From Acanthaster planci (lineage: Eukaryota; Echinodermata; Asteroidea; Valvatida; Acanthasteridae), in assembly GCF_001949145.1 (NCBI RefSeq), contig NW_019091384.1, positions 438,572 to 502,571 on the forward strand: DNA of 64,000 nt, written 5' to 3'. How positions within the stretch are numbered: position 1 is the first letter of the stretch; the number at the start of each line of letters is the position of its first letter. A program made the position numbers and the translations under genes. This document shows, piece after piece, positions 23,301 through 38,300 of this stretch. Under the pieces are notes generated by a model. It saw only the letters and a list, made by a program, of their open reading frames with translations, did no database searches and was not told where the DNA came from.

Positions 23301-26300
23301 TTAAAGGTGTATCCTTTAAATCCTTGTCCCATTGGGTTGAAACTTCACGGATAGCTAGACAGGGAAGTGTTAAAGACGAAAATTGACCTGATTTGATTAT
23401 GATGAGTTAATGTGACAAGTAACGTGACATTAAAGATGCATTCTCAGCCTCATATCTCCCAAAGCATGTTTCCCATTGGATTGAAACTTTACAGATACAT
23501 GTACATGGAGCTAGTAATGGGAGTGTTATAGACGAAAATTGACCTGATGTGATCATGACGTCATCAGGGTCAGAAATCAAGTGACATTAAATGTGCGCCT
23601 TTTATATCAATGTATATGTATCTTCTTTACTACTCATAGGATTGTGGCTTATAAAGCAGTGTTCCTGCCGATTACAGCCTCGTTTTTTTCTCCAACTTCA
23701 ACAGCTCAGTGTTTATCCTCAAAAACACAACGGTCATTTCATTGCCTACCATTCCTTGTAATGGGTCTTATATTGTTCCATTCCTGTTTATCATGTGCAA
23801 TGTACAAGTATTTGTTTCTTTGTATGGTTTAAATGGCACCAAGGAGTGCAGTGTGACAGTCATTTGAGTTTGCTTTTTCACAATCCGGGGGGGGGGCTGC
23901 TAAACTCTCTTTCTTGTCAACTTTTGTGTTTTTGTTTGGTTTGATTGTAACTTCTTTTATCTGCAAAAATTGATAAATGAAATTAAATGGGAGTTTAGGT
24001 ACCTCAGATTTTGCTTGTGCAGTTGCCCTGTAACTTTCAAGTGGGTCTAACTGCACCTTTAAATGATTGTGTAACGTTGGAATCAAGGTCAAAAACTGTT
24101 GACACTTGAATAATTTTTCTTCTGTAAACATGTTAATGAGGTTTTGTTCTTGGGTTTGCATTCTCCAATCATACATAAACCTTATCCCATTGTGCAAGGT
24201 TCCCCAGTATCAATGTAATCTGCAGACTGGCAGCTAAAGGGAGGTAGTCCTTTTGTGGAAGGTCTTAGTTTATTTGATTTAACAGCAAAGGTCCAGATTG
24301 AATGATTAGGTCTGTTAAGAGACAAAATATTTGACGCTCAATTTGTAGATTCTCATTGTTACAAGGAGCACCAGCAATTGTTACAAAAAAAAACCTAAGA
24401 AAAAGTCCTATTTATACTGTAGTCAATTACCACACATGTAATTACATGTACATGTACAGTATACTGTTTTGGGGATCTTTTAACAGACCACTTGCTAAAT
24501 TACGCATATGCAGTAGCCTAGCTGAGACACCAGTGTCCTAGTATTTTTTTAATGCTGCTTTCTGGCATGACGGCATGCTCCCTTGCTTCATCGTCTTTGT
24601 GACTAATGTGCTTAACCTGTTGATGTCAGGTTTTCTTTCCAGAAAAAGCTGCTGCAGAAAAATATTTCTGGCGTCCATAAAATATGTAGGGAGGCACAAC
24701 TTTTGAATTTAGGCATGAGTATTTTCATTCCCACCCCCCCCGAGTTCTTGTATTCAACCGTTTTTCAACTGCCCTGGTAAAAGCTGTGCCGCATGTCCAG
24801 ACATCGACTGGTTCACATATAAAAAGTCGATAGCATATATGTGTCACCCTTAGCCATGTGTGGTTTTTTTCAGTAATTGCAATACAAAGGGGTTGCTAGT
24901 TGGAATTTTGTAACCTTGACTCTTTTGTAAGAGTGGTTTTTCTCCCTAGCAAATGAGTTTATAACAAATCAGGTCATTAATTAGTTCTTTTGTTGTGTAT
25001 GGTGTGGTGTGTAAGTTAGTAGCAGTGTTCACGTGTAGGGTCGTCTGCTGCACTTTGATCCACCCAGGGTGTAAATGGTCCGTGATCCGACCAAGCACAA
25101 TGCGTGATTACGTCAACTGCAGAAATGAAAAGAGAATTTTCAAACGAGTGTGCCTGTCATCCGTGGAACAAATAAGGAAAATTGTTAATACGTCAGCTGC
25201 GGAAATGAAAAGAATTCTTAGACAAGTGTGCGTGTCATCCGTGGAATAAGGAAAATTGTGTGTTTACATTGTCTGGTGTCAAGCGGTTAATTTGGAATGG
25301 TGGAAATCTGCACGTAGCCTCCACATGCCTGTTTGGCTAGGTTGAATGTGTACATGTAACTGTCATTCATTCTTCAAAATGATTGTGTTACCACTTTTAT
25401 ACACGCTGCACTCTGGTACGTATACATGTAACTTGTTATTTTGTACATGTGGTACATGCGCTGTGTTTCACCTTTTTACACAGAAACCTTAGATTCTTAC
25501 ACATGACCCAAGTAGGAATTCATGTGATTTTTTGAGATGGAAGATTGAATTAGGGAGTTAGTTGAGTCCTTCAGCCGTGCTCATTACATGTATGTCCTTA
25601 GATCGATGGCCAATTGCAGCAGACCAAAATTTCCTTGTGCTTTGCAAATTAAACCAAGCATAGTGTGGTGGACCAATTGTTGTGTATCTTGATACCGTTC
25701 TCATGGTGAAGTGCATGGTTAACTATATGAATGTCCAGCTAACTTCCGTTTAGCTTGAATCTAGTGTAGTCTAAACTATCCCAGGGTTCTCTATTACTTG
25801 TACCTGTAGCATCCCTACAACCTAACCATTGCCCATGACGGACACAACCAAGACGGACACACCCATGTTGTGCGGTGCACTAGTTCTGCTGGCTAGCCCC
25901 GGTCCTTCCCATCTACTTGTATGTTGAGCCAGTGATGTAGTACCTTAACCCAGTCAACACCACATTTTACTTTGAACAGTAATGTTACATACTTGGTACA
26001 CGCCGCTGGCCCCGTCCAGTCAATCATCCCATCATCGTAGTAGCTAGACCATTCCCACTACAGCCTGACTGATCCAAGTAGCGATACCCTCATACCGTAC
26101 ATGCCCTCTCTTTTCAACTAGAACCCATGGTCCTGCCTACCGTGTAGTCATTTATTAATTCCATCACTTAAATGTTGCACCGTTATGATAAGATGCTAGG
26201 TACATCTAACTCCTTGTTCATATACAACATAAAGCAATGAAAGAGCAAAAGCAATAAAATATGTGTAGCCATAGTTTGACTGTCACACTCCCCAAATAAT

Positions 26301-29300
26301 TAATAGTCATGCTACCCTCAGTCTGATATGGAACAATATAGTCACCTCACCAGCCACTTAGGTTAATGTTGCTTAGGTCTTATGTTGCCTGTTGGAGGCT
26401 GCCAACAGGCTGGTATGACAGTTTTGTTAGTGTGGATATGCCAAAAAATTCAAGAAGTGAGTACCTTGTACATATGACATTATACACATGTACATGAAGT
26501 GTTTCAAACAAGTCAGTATACATGCTGTTATACACATGTACATGTAAATGTACTTTCTGGTTGCTATATTCCTGAAAACCAACGGGTACATGTACCCCGG
26601 TAATTTGCCGGATTGAGTACCGTAAACTTTTAGAAAAGAAATGTCTGAATATATATATACTGTTGAATCTGCTCACACCTTTTTATTTGAGTGACAGGTT
26701 TTGTTTTGAGTTGTTTCAAGAATTGGCATTTTGAGTTTAGGAGGTACAGCAGCATTAGGCAACCGAATATTGAAAGTGCTCCCATCCTGGCATTTACCTC
26801 TTTCATTACATTTGAAAGTGCTCCCATCCTGGCATTTACCTCTTTCATTACATTTGAAAGTGCTCCCATCCTGGCATTTACCTCTTTCATTACATTTGTG
26901 CTTGCAGATGCCATCTTCCCCTCCCCACAGGTTAGATTTAGTGTTTTTGTTTTTTTTTTTTAGTGGGCGCTTTTTGGGATTTTCTTTTTCATGGGCTTTC
27001 TTTGAAGATCAAAAGTACAGTTTTGCTGTGCACCGAAAATGTTAATTATTTACATTTACACGTAGTACTTAACTGTAGCATTTCGCTTAGTACCTGTGAA
27101 TACAAGTTCTACTGGCACTTTCCTGCCCTCCGGCCCACAATATGCACCAACTTTATCCTACCGCTCCCTTCAATTGTGATTGTGACCTCATCGCTGGCAA
27201 GTCCAATTAGCAGCGATAGTTTCATCCAGATTTGGTTAACAATGCCACGCACATGATCTGCATGTATGGTGTCTCTCTCAAATTTAGTCTTAAATGCACA
27301 CACACCTGCAGTACCTTAGTGACCTTGGAACAAGTTAAAAGTCTGTTGCCAGTGTAAACGATGTCCTTACAAAACTTTTGGCATTCAGACAGTGGCAATT
27401 TGATAAGGTTGCCACTTGCCAGCTACCCTATCAGGCAGTGTCTTTATTGTTGAGAAGGAACAGAGTTATACACTGGACAGGTACAGTATGCTTGTGGGCT
27501 TTCATGTTTTAGGCCCATCCCTTTCAGTGTCCTCTCTCAAATTTGCATCCATATTGACTTAGCAACTTTCGCTGTGCAGGGCGGCATGTGCTGGTTTTAC
27601 TTCTGTCTCATTTCCTCCACTTTTTTGACTTATTTTAACTGAACCCCCCTGCCTTCACAGTGGACCAGGCAGCCCTTCAAAGGCTATTGTACTCACCCCA
27701 TACTTGTTTGTTTTTCATGTCTGCTGAAATGCATTTGGCCCCTGTATCTGATAAGGTCCATGACCTCCACAGTGAGTGATCAGTAAAGAAGTTTAAAGTA
27801 CCCGGGTTTTTGAGAGTAATTCTAAAGGGCAGAAATGGGTAAGGTACAGCTAACCTGTAACTGATAACAACTAATACACATGCACTGTAGGACTCCAGCA
27901 CATCATCATGTGATTTTGTTTTTATTTCAATTACATGTAGGTCAGCCTTTACAGTACTATTACCTTTAAACTAGGGAATAAACATTTGACCCAGTTGTTT
28001 AACTTGCACATTTAAAACCCCTTTGGGGCATGGGGACAAACCTCCATTATTGGTACCAGTTTCCTGGCTAGTTTTGAATGTAGTACTATTTGTTTAAAAC
28101 TGCTCATATAATTTTATTCTATTTCATACATGTACTTGTTTGTGAAAACTCACTCAAAGTTGAAACGTGATAAATTTCTAACAGACTTTGTTTTGATCTG
28201 TCTACCTTGTGTTTTATGAAACATCCCTGTAGCCATATGTCTGTGGTATGTGCCTTGTGTGTGCATAACTAGCAATGCATGTGGCTCGCATTGCATGATG
28301 TGGCACTGTGACAAAGAATGCAGCTGAGCTGGTGTCAAGTGAAATTCAAACTTCATGAAATATGGACTCATCATTTGCGGTTGCGCACATGCTTGGGTGA
28401 TGTTGACTGTGTCATGTGGGACTTGACATTGTAAGAAACCTGGGCAAGGGACGCACACATGTACATGTACCTGTTGAGCCCAAGGCGAGGTTGCTGCGTG
28501 CGTACCCAAGGATGTCCAAAACACCACATCCCACATCATAACAATCAACAAGTGTTCTTTCCATACTTAACAATGTCCATGGGTTTGATGCTTCTTAAAA
28601 ACTTGTGTCATTCAGTGGGTAACAGTGGGCACAAGACGTATTCAACAGTGAAAGTACACATACACTGTTTGTCATGTTTCAACCCTTGTTCAACGTCGAA
28701 CCAAAGTCATGTGTCCACTTGTTCTGATGCCTATTGTTGTTTTGACATTAATTCAACATAGATATTACATGTATGTCATGTTTCAACCAATATTCTACAT
28801 TGGAACAATGTGTGGGTGTAGTAGGATTTGTTGTGAACTTTCCTGACAAGAATGCCCGTGAGGTAGGCTTGGACAGTATTTTGGTATTATCAAATAGTGG
28901 CAGTATTTTTTCCATTCCAAAAAGTACCGACTGGTGGTCCAAAAATACCAAAATAATGGCAAATACCTCACAGAATTTTGACACCATGGTATTGTTGCTA
29001 ATATGCTTTGAAAATATAGGAAAGCCACTGTCTTATTTCTCTCCATCTCTTGTGGTTCAAGTCATCCAGTATCATGTCTATTGTCTACATTGACACTTGG
29101 ACTTGGTAACATGTCATGAAACTTAAAACAACTGCTGATCCACCAGTCAAAGGCCTTTGAAGTTTTATTCTCCCCCCCCCGTCATTGTGTTTGTGGTACT
29201 GGTGAAGGCCTACTTGTTGCTAGTTAGAGTCCAACTGGAAGTCAGAAGTAGTTGCTGGCATTCTCAGTGAATGTCTCTGCTTATCTCTGTTTCTTTTTGG

Positions 29301-32300
29301 TGACGCACGCTTAATAGCCACTTCAAAGAATATCATGATGTTAGTGAATATTGCAGTATTACGAATATCGTGGTAGTAAAAAAATGCAGTTCTGTCCAAG
29401 CCTATTGTGAAGCTGGGGATGGTTGTATGATACCAAATAAGGAGTTTGAAGACCACTGTAATAGGGTTATGTACTCAAGGAACAGATCCTCCTTTAGAAA
29501 TTATCGTAGGGATGAAAAATAATTCGGACAACAAGTGGAGAAAAAAAATCTTCAAACTGGGATATGCGACTTACATGTACTCTGAAGAAAATTGATTAAA
29601 GTGAGGTTTGACTTTAAATGTGAGTCTTCTAGAATTCTGTGCATTACAACTACTTTTAGAAAGCACATATTGAAAGAGCTCAGGAAGTTACATTATATGA
29701 CAAGGAAATAATTTTCTTGAATTGATTTGGAATAAAAACAAAACAGACCCGATATAGATGAATTAAATCAACAGAGGAGTTACCTCATGGCTGTAAACTA
29801 CCAGCATTTAAGTTTTCTTACATAAAATTGTTCGCCAACTTGGAGGTTTGTAAGTACTGTATTCAGAAACTTGCATTGCCTCTGCCCTTTAGCAACTGTC
29901 ACACTGACATACCGGTACCGCTCTCAAAGTTCGATACATTTGACATGTCCCAGTTCAAAAAGTAGTGTGCCCGCTGTAAAGCTTACACAGAAGGGAAAGT
30001 CTGAAACTGTAAAACATCTGAAAAGTCTATTGAATCCACCAGACTAGTCTGGAAAAAGTGGGTCTCCAAATGCACTATATTTTGCAGTTTATACTTCCAG
30101 TTGGAAACAGCTAGTTTGTAGGGTGCGTAGACTTGTGCCAAGAAATTTTGACTCTATCAAGATATTATTTTTACATGTACATGCCCATGGGTGTAAATCC
30201 CAGGGGGATGGTGTATATATCCCCCACCTTTTTGGGATAAGCAAAAAAATTTAAGCGGATTGTGAAGACTTTTCGGAATTTCCCAACAACTAAAATGTTT
30301 GCAATATCACTGAAAAGGGAAAGCAATTTTAAAAAAGCCATAAATGTACCATTCTAATGGAAGACTCTGCGAATGCATTTGATACACATTATAGATTTAC
30401 CAGTTCATCTTTATCATGAACATCACTCCTATTATGGTGTTCCCCCATCCGCATTTCAAATTTCCATGGCTGGGCAGTCATTCCTCCACCTTTCCCAATT
30501 CCTCCCCCCCCCGCCATTTCCAGTATAGATTTGCGCCCCTGTACATGCCTATAATCTATCCATTCCATATGCACATGCACAGCACAGCACAGCACAAGTT
30601 TAATGTTGAAGTCACTGCATAAATAGAGTTGGCTGCAGGAATGACAATTAGCAATTTCTTCGTGACCTCGGTTGTTTTTTTAAACTTTGAAAAGTACTGC
30701 AGTGACATGTGTATATGTACTTTACCATTCTTGACAACTAAGGACCGGCACTTTTGCCTTTCCGGTGTTGCATCATGTGATTGCTTGTACAGTTCTGGTT
30801 TATATTAGCTGTAACTGCACAGGGCAGACAAGCCAAGATTTTCCCATGATGAACTTTTACGCTTAATTTCCGGCTGATTTGAGTGTGTGCCTACCTTACC
30901 GTACATACATGTACATGTACACGGTATGGCATGTGCATATTGTGTGAACAAAATAGGTCCACATAATGCAGGTTGTGTGAACCTGGAACGGACTGACCCA
31001 TCGGGTCCATATCAAGCTACCCCACACTGAAAAAAGGTTTTAGAGGTGTGTTAAGGTCAGAATTATCCCTAGCAACCAGGGAGAGGAACAGGTAAATGAG
31101 GAAACCATCAACGAAACTCCAGCTGAAAACAGCTGGTGTTAATTCACACCCCAGAAACCCTTGTTGTTAGTGTAAGCACCATCACATCTCACCATTTGAG
31201 CATTGAATTTAAGATCAAGCCACACAAACCTGCATGTAAATCCCTTCTGACCAAGGCAGTTGGAGATGAAGTACATGTACATGTAGTTAAGCTTTGCTGA
31301 CTGCATAAGACTGGATGAAAGTTTAACATTCAGAAAAATCTACGGTGCAATAGTTTGTATCACACATGGTCTATGTCCAAAGGACTGGCAGAAACAGATT
31401 TGATGCATGATCAAATGTACCTAGTGTGACCATGAAACATATCCCCCCAGCCAGATGATGGTATTGGCCCGGTGCTTTAACCAGGCTGGAACATCTTGGC
31501 TGTTTTTCCTGCCACCCAATATACCACCATGAATGATCCTAAATATTTCAAAGTCTTGCAGGATCAGCTGAAAGCCTGTATTGATGTACGCAAATATGAA
31601 ACATTTATGCATGGTGGCACTCCATGTCCCAGATCCAAGATGGTGAAGGATTTCTTGACGAAGAACAAAGTCAATCCCATTGAAGAGTTGTGGGAGTTTG
31701 TGAAAGGTACCTGTAAGGTTGCAGACAAACAAGTATTGAATGCCAAGGCATTATACACAGTTGAAAGGAAATACCACTTATAGGGTTACATGCTCAAGGG
31801 ACAGGTCCGATCCTTTAGAAATTCTTGTAGGGATGAAAAATAATTGGGACAACCAGTGGAGAAAACCATCTTCAAACTGGGATACACGACTTGCATGTAC
31901 ATGTAATCGGGGGAGAATTGACTAAAGTATCCTCTAGATTTCTGTGCACATACTTTTAGAAAGCACATATTGGAAGAGCTCGGAAAGTTACATTATATGA
32001 CAAGGAAATAATTTTCCTGAATTGATTTGGAATACATGTAAGAACAAATCAGGCTCGATATAGATGAACCTGAGTAAATGGAGGATTTACCTCCTGGCTG
32101 TAGAGTGAAGCAAGATTTGAGTTTTCTTACATAAAATTGTTTGCCAACTTGGAGGTTGTATTCAGAAACTTCCATTGCCTCTGCCCTTCAGCAACTGTCA
32201 CATATACCGGTTAATCAAATTTCATGTGGAAGTGCCCTGAACTCTCAATACATTTGGCATATCCCAGTTCAAAAGTACAGCCTCAGTATGCCAGCTGTAA

Positions 32301-35300
32301 AGCTTACCCAGACTGCCAGAAGATCACTTGAATGAGCACATAGACATGACATACGTACTTTTTTGTGACAGAGGTTACATATATAAGTTGACTGGGTCAC
32401 GAAAAAGTGGGTCGATATCCCTTTATGCACTATATTTTGCAGTTTATACTTCCAAGATTTTCACGTGACGACTTATACACTGCGAATTTCCAGCAGATAG
32501 ATGTGTGACAACATTGCATATGATGCATACATATACATACTAGTGTGGACCCATGAACAAAAGAGATCCACATAGGTTGAACCTTGAACTGGTGGACCCA
32601 GGTCCATAACATGTAAAGTTGACCCCCAGACTGAAAAACAATTTTAGAGGTGCATTGGGGTCAAGGCTATCAGTAGCAAAGACAGGAACAGTCAAGGAAA
32701 GTGTCAGTAAACAATGAATCCAGCTGAAAACAGCTGGTGTTTAAGGTCAAGGAACCTTTGTTGTTTGTGTAAGCATGGAGGTAGGAAATGGTGTCAGCAA
32801 CATTTCTCGCCATTTGTGCAATGAATTTGGGCTCAAGAAGACTAGCAGAAAGAAGATGATTTGATGCACGATACTTTTAGTGCGACCATGAAACATATCC
32901 CCCAAGCCAGATGATGGTATGGGGTGCCTTAACCAGGCTGGAACATCTAGTCTGTTTTTCCTGCGACCCAATATGCCACCATGAATGATCCTAACTATGT
33001 CACAGTTTTGCAGGATCCGCTGAAAGCCTGTATTGATGTACACAAATATATATGCATGGTGGCGTTTGCATATAAACTTCCCCATTGTGTTCATTGTGTG
33101 ACTCTGCTAATCATGCTAATTAGCAGAATTTGCAGATTTTCTCCCAGGTCCCAACAACCTGCAATCTTCAATTTGATTAACCTCCCAAACAATTGAAACT
33201 GACATTCTGTCTCTGAAAATACCTGGTCAGGGCTGTGGGAAAGTTCCCCTAAAACAATGGATTGGATTAGCAAGTTGGGTACACATTATGACCTCCATCG
33301 TTACATACTGCAGAAGGCTCTATTTGGGTTGCATAAGGTTGGAAAATATTATTAGAACAAGGGGAGCAGAATAAGACTAGAGGAGCAAGATAACCCACAA
33401 GAAATATACATTTTTCCATTTCCTGACATTTCTTTCAACCTTGTCCACAGTCTACTGTCTACTTTGTGAGAGATGCTGGATTACTTATTAAAGCTGCCCT
33501 GTCGCTTTTCCTGGCTTCTCAGAAGGAGGAGCCCTTCATGCGTCTGTCCGTCCGCCAGCTGATTTGGGGCTATGACGAACCACTCTTTAAGTGGTTGCAC
33601 GAAAACCTGCCAGATTACCCACTCCCACCGGGATTTGAGACCCAGTTTGGATTCCTGCTAGGGGTGAGGAATTAGTCATGGTATTGTCCGTTTTCCTAGG
33701 TGCAGTTGGCAGCAGTAACTCAGCTCAGAGGCTGGTGATCTATTTGTATTAGGCTGATGTCAGTATGGGTGCTTCACAATAGTGCACGTCCAAGAGATTG
33801 CAACGCACTGGCTAATTATAATGGGCAAACTCTGTCAACCAAATGCGCATTTGGAAAGGGTCGACATATTTTGTGCATTGTGATTAGCCAACACATTGCA
33901 AATTCTTGGAAGTGCACTTTTGTGAATCCCCCATATTGTAAATGCAGCTTTTTTTGCTAATGCCCACTGCCCACTGTTCCCAAGTCATGTAACTTCTGAA
34001 AAATTGCTGGTTTTTTACCTAGCTCAAAATTGTTTCAGATTCCTGTGTTTTTTAGATGTCTCCCTATCGACTTTTCATAATTGGGACAGCCTGCCGACAA
34101 ACTAATCACCATCTTTAATAACATGAAACATTAAGGCAGGAAGACATCTAGACAGTTTGATTCCAATTGGCAGAAACTGCTTCACAGTCCATTAAACAAA
34201 AAGTTCATTTGTTGGCTGTTCAGCAACTCTCCTCCTTTGCTCGATCGACAGAAACTTTGTGGCATTTTTCACAGTCTCTCTCTGTTTGGGAAGAGTCGAC
34301 CTGCATATAATTTTGTTTGAACTCTGAACATTTCCTAACAGAGGAACGATACACCTTTAGGCCTATACACAGTGTTCACTGGGGTGGGAAACAAGATGAA
34401 GGTCAACCAAATCGATAAATTCAACGGAATGAGCCACCTGACGTACTGGAAATCAGAGTCGGCAAATAGGATCACTGGATCAGGTAAAGTAGAGGGGCTT
34501 TTGTTTGTATTGCAGACCTCAACTTTAAACCTTTTTTAACCAGACCGTCGAGCAAGTTAACTTGATTTTTTTGACAGCAGGAGCTCACAGGACTGTTAAC
34601 TTGCCCACTGGATATTTGTTAGCAAAACTAACTTTAAGTGGCTTTTTAAACTTCATTGTTTCAACTGTTGTGGAGGAATCTTACATTTAATATAGGTTTT
34701 CCCGGCCAATTTTGGAAAATATGTAAATGAATTAGGAATACCAGCTTTCGTTTTCGAGCGAAATAGAACAAACTTTCAAATCTCTGTTCCTTTGTAACAA
34801 ATAAAAATTCTATTTCATTAAGGGTGCATTTGGTTGTATAAAATCAGGGTTCAATTTCCTGATAATGCACTAGTTTTAGTATATTGACATTCATTTTTGC
34901 AAAATTGAATGCACCTAGTACGTCTGCACTCCTGCATTCAGTTTAATTTTAACTCAATCTATTTGGCAAAATATGAAGGTGATTCTACCTATGTGTTATT
35001 TAAGATATGCCTGATCAAGAATTGGAATTTGCTCGTGTACAAAAGTTATATTAGAAAGAGTTCCGTATACAGACGCCACTTGACACCCTATGCATTAGCC
35101 CTATGAGACTAGTCTGAAAAATTCTAAGTGTTTTCCAATTAAACGACTCAGGTTTTTCCTTTCTAAATTGAATTTTTCTCGACATGTTTTGCTTTCTGAC
35201 GTCTAATAGGTCACTGTAGGGAATAATTGCTGGCGTCCATATGTGGTACTCTTCCTGTTATATTCTTGGAAATGTTTAGTCGATTGGTTAAATGTTTTCA

Positions 35301-38300
35301 TTACTGAAATAAACTACTCATGTTGTCTTTGGAAACATACTGACTATTATAGGAATCCAATTTAAACATGGAGGCTGTGGAAACCTTCCTTCTTGTGCTA
35401 CGTTTTTGCCACAATCACATCATACAGTGAAGTTGAAGCTCACACATATTTACCTTCTTGCAATGGTTGAAAGGGGAGGTACAGAAAAATCATAAAGACC
35501 TTAAGTTGTGTACAGTTTATAATCCTTCATGGGTAACATTACATTTGTTGTCAAAGTGGTGTCATGATTTGCGTAACTTTGTATTTTCTTATCAAATGGG
35601 GCATTTATTTTTGCGAATTTGAATTACAGCAAATGAAAATGAATGCTCAATTCTGAAGAGCCACAGTAAAAGACATAATTATTTTCGGCGAATAAGAATG
35701 TACTTTTGTTATAATTGGCCACAAATGCGTCAAACCGAAACCCCAATCACTATTTGTAACCGCTTAAATGAAATGTGATGCACATAAATTTATTTGAAGG
35801 TAGCAAAACGAAGTTGAATGCTTGTTATTGCGAATATGAAATCAGGTTTTAAGTCGTATTCAAACTCTACCCCAAATTGAATTTTCATATTGATGATTTT
35901 CATGATATTTCGCTAAGGTGTATTGCTTTCATTTCTTGACCAAATATGACTCAAGTTTAATTCAGACAAGTAGGCAGGATAATTGATTGTGTCCCTGATG
36001 AGGTGCCAAACATTTTTACCAAGATCCATTCTCTTGTTGATTTAGTCCAGTTCTGATTTATTTCAGATGGCATGATGTATCACAGGGGCATTGAGGAGGA
36101 CGAGGTCCTGAATCTTTTCCATCCAGATCTTTGCAGGTGAGTTCAAAGACACTACGTGGTCAGTCACTTTAAGTGTTGTACACAGTACTTGAACTCTGNN
36201 NNNNNNNNNNNNNNNNNNNNNNNNNNNNNNNNNNNNNNNNNNNNNNNNNNNNNNNNNNNNNNNNNNNNNNNNNNNNNNNNNNNNNNNNNNNNNNNNNNNN
36301 NNNNNNNNNNNNNNNNNNNNNNNNNNNNNNNNNNNNNNNNNNNNNNNNNNNNNNNNNNNNNNNNNNNNNNNNNNNNNNNNNNNNNNNNNNNNNNNNNNNN
36401 NNNNNNNNNNNNNNNNNNNNNNNNNNNNNNNNNNNNNNNNNNNNNNNNNNNNNNNNNNNNNNNNNNNNNNNNNNNNNNNNNNNNNNNNNNNNNNNNNNNN
36501 NNNNNNNNNNNNNNNNNNNNNNNNNNNNNNNNNNNNNNNNNNNNNNNNNNNNNNNNNNNNNNNNNNNNNNNNNNNNNNNNNNNNNNNNNNNNNNNNNNNN
36601 NNNNNNNNNNNNNNNNNNNNNNNNNNNNNNNNNNNNNNNNNNNNNNNNNNNNNNNNNNNNNNNNNNNNNNNNNNNNNNNNNNNNNNNNNNNNNNNNNNNN
36701 NNNNNNNNNNNNNNNNNNNNNNNNNNNNNNNNNNNNNNNNNNNNNNNNNNNNNNNNNNNNNNNNNNNNNNNNNNNNNNNNNNNNNNNNNNNNNNNNNNNN
36801 NNNNNNNNNNNNNNNNNNNNNNNNNNNNNNNNNNNNNNNNNNNNNNNNNNNNNNNNNNNNNNNNNNNNNNNNNNNNNNNAGCAAGCCAGACACTGCACAC
36901 AGTGACCCGTGTGTGTCCCAACTCACACAGAATCTAACACCATCTCCCTGGGCCTTTCATCCCAAGTCTCACAAAATTCAACAATGAGTTCCTCAGGTAC
37001 CAAACCTGCCAAAACCTCACAAAACCTGCTGTTGGAGTATGGTAGGTTTTGGGCAGTTAGGGGTAAAGGTACCAGGGTATCTGTCACACTCCCCATTCAG
37101 TCATGTGATTCTAATGGAAGTGGGCTTGACCACAACACTCCTCCCATATCCACTCTCCCACCCCTTCTCAACCTCTTGAAGCCATCCATTCTGGCTTGTT
37201 AACTTGCTGTGACCTCTCTCAACCTCATTCCCAGGTCCATGCCCTACACATACGTCAAGGATGATAGCCTCAAAGGTGTCCCGCTGAAGATATTTGGTGT
37301 GGCTCCCTGGGCCTATCAAAATAGCACTACCTACCCTCCCAATCAAGGCTTTAACATTACCCCCGATGAAGTGCCACGGGGACTCATGAGAATTGATCCA
37401 TGCCGATACGGTAAGACTTTATCACATACAATTTGAGTTTCACTTTTATCTCTACGCATGTGTAGTTCTGAAAAGAACTTTGCTGTGTCCGGTGATGGAG
37501 AGAGCATACTGTCCAAAACATTGGGTACCCTCCAGTTCTTTTCAGAACCACCCATACACACATGTACACGTGCTGGTACATGGACTCACATGAGATATCC
37601 TTGCATGGTGCTGCCGCAAACCTTGTATTTGCCATGACGTTCTGCATAAAAAGGTTCAAAGATCATTATGTTACTAACATTCCACAAGGAAAGGCCATTG
37701 GAAGAATCCAGGAACATGCTCAACCATGCACCTAATGAGATGGTTGATTATCCAGAACGTGCAGTTGCAGAAAAATCACTTACTAAGCAGGTTTCTTATT
37801 ACTTTAGTTTGTTGCTTTACCAGGCGGTTCATTTGCACTCAGTGTAAACAGTTCCTCATGAGAAACCACTGTGCTTGATATTTTGTAGACCCTGGGAATT
37901 TATTAACTTTTCATCCATTTCAATGTGCCCTGCCCCTAATCCTTTCAGATGTTGTCTGAGCTTGCCGTCACTGTGCACAGTGAATGAATATTTTCAGTTC
38001 TAACTTTCCATCAGTTCTCTTCCGAAGTCTGCTGATTAGTGATTCAATCTAAAGAAATCCAAGAAAGGAGAATCGGGTCATGCAGTTGAGCTCCAATTTC
38101 ACAGCATTGTTTTATCCTCTGAGATTCAACCGACGTGGCCTTTTATGGCAGTACACATGTAATAAGCTGGTCTGTTGTCCAGAGTGGGGCACAGAAGCTG
38201 AGCACACAGCACAAAAATGTCCAGTTAACCATCTGCGGAAGGGGGAATTGTAACTTGTAAGCTTGCACTGATCATTGTCTGCCTTGAGCAGAGGCATATC

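Larger units (their letters stand above)
22002..33450 (+). other. gene 1 intron 3 (11.4 kb, repeat-rich)
   Basis: The longest intron of the gene. From 5' to 3' it contains a 17-bp triplicate, a T/G-rich tract (22100-22480), a ~130-bp degenerate tandem array, an 80-bp duplication, a 42-bp triplicate, a short fold-back and a ~2-kb tandem duplication with a dead Tc1-like transposase. Remaining stretches show nothing recognisable. Confidence 0.85.

Noticed and set aside
36063-36937. Long ORFs of 244-287 codons on both strands
   Set aside because: They consist almost entirely of X from the 681-base N gap. Only exon 6 of gene 1 (36067-36136) next to the gap is real.
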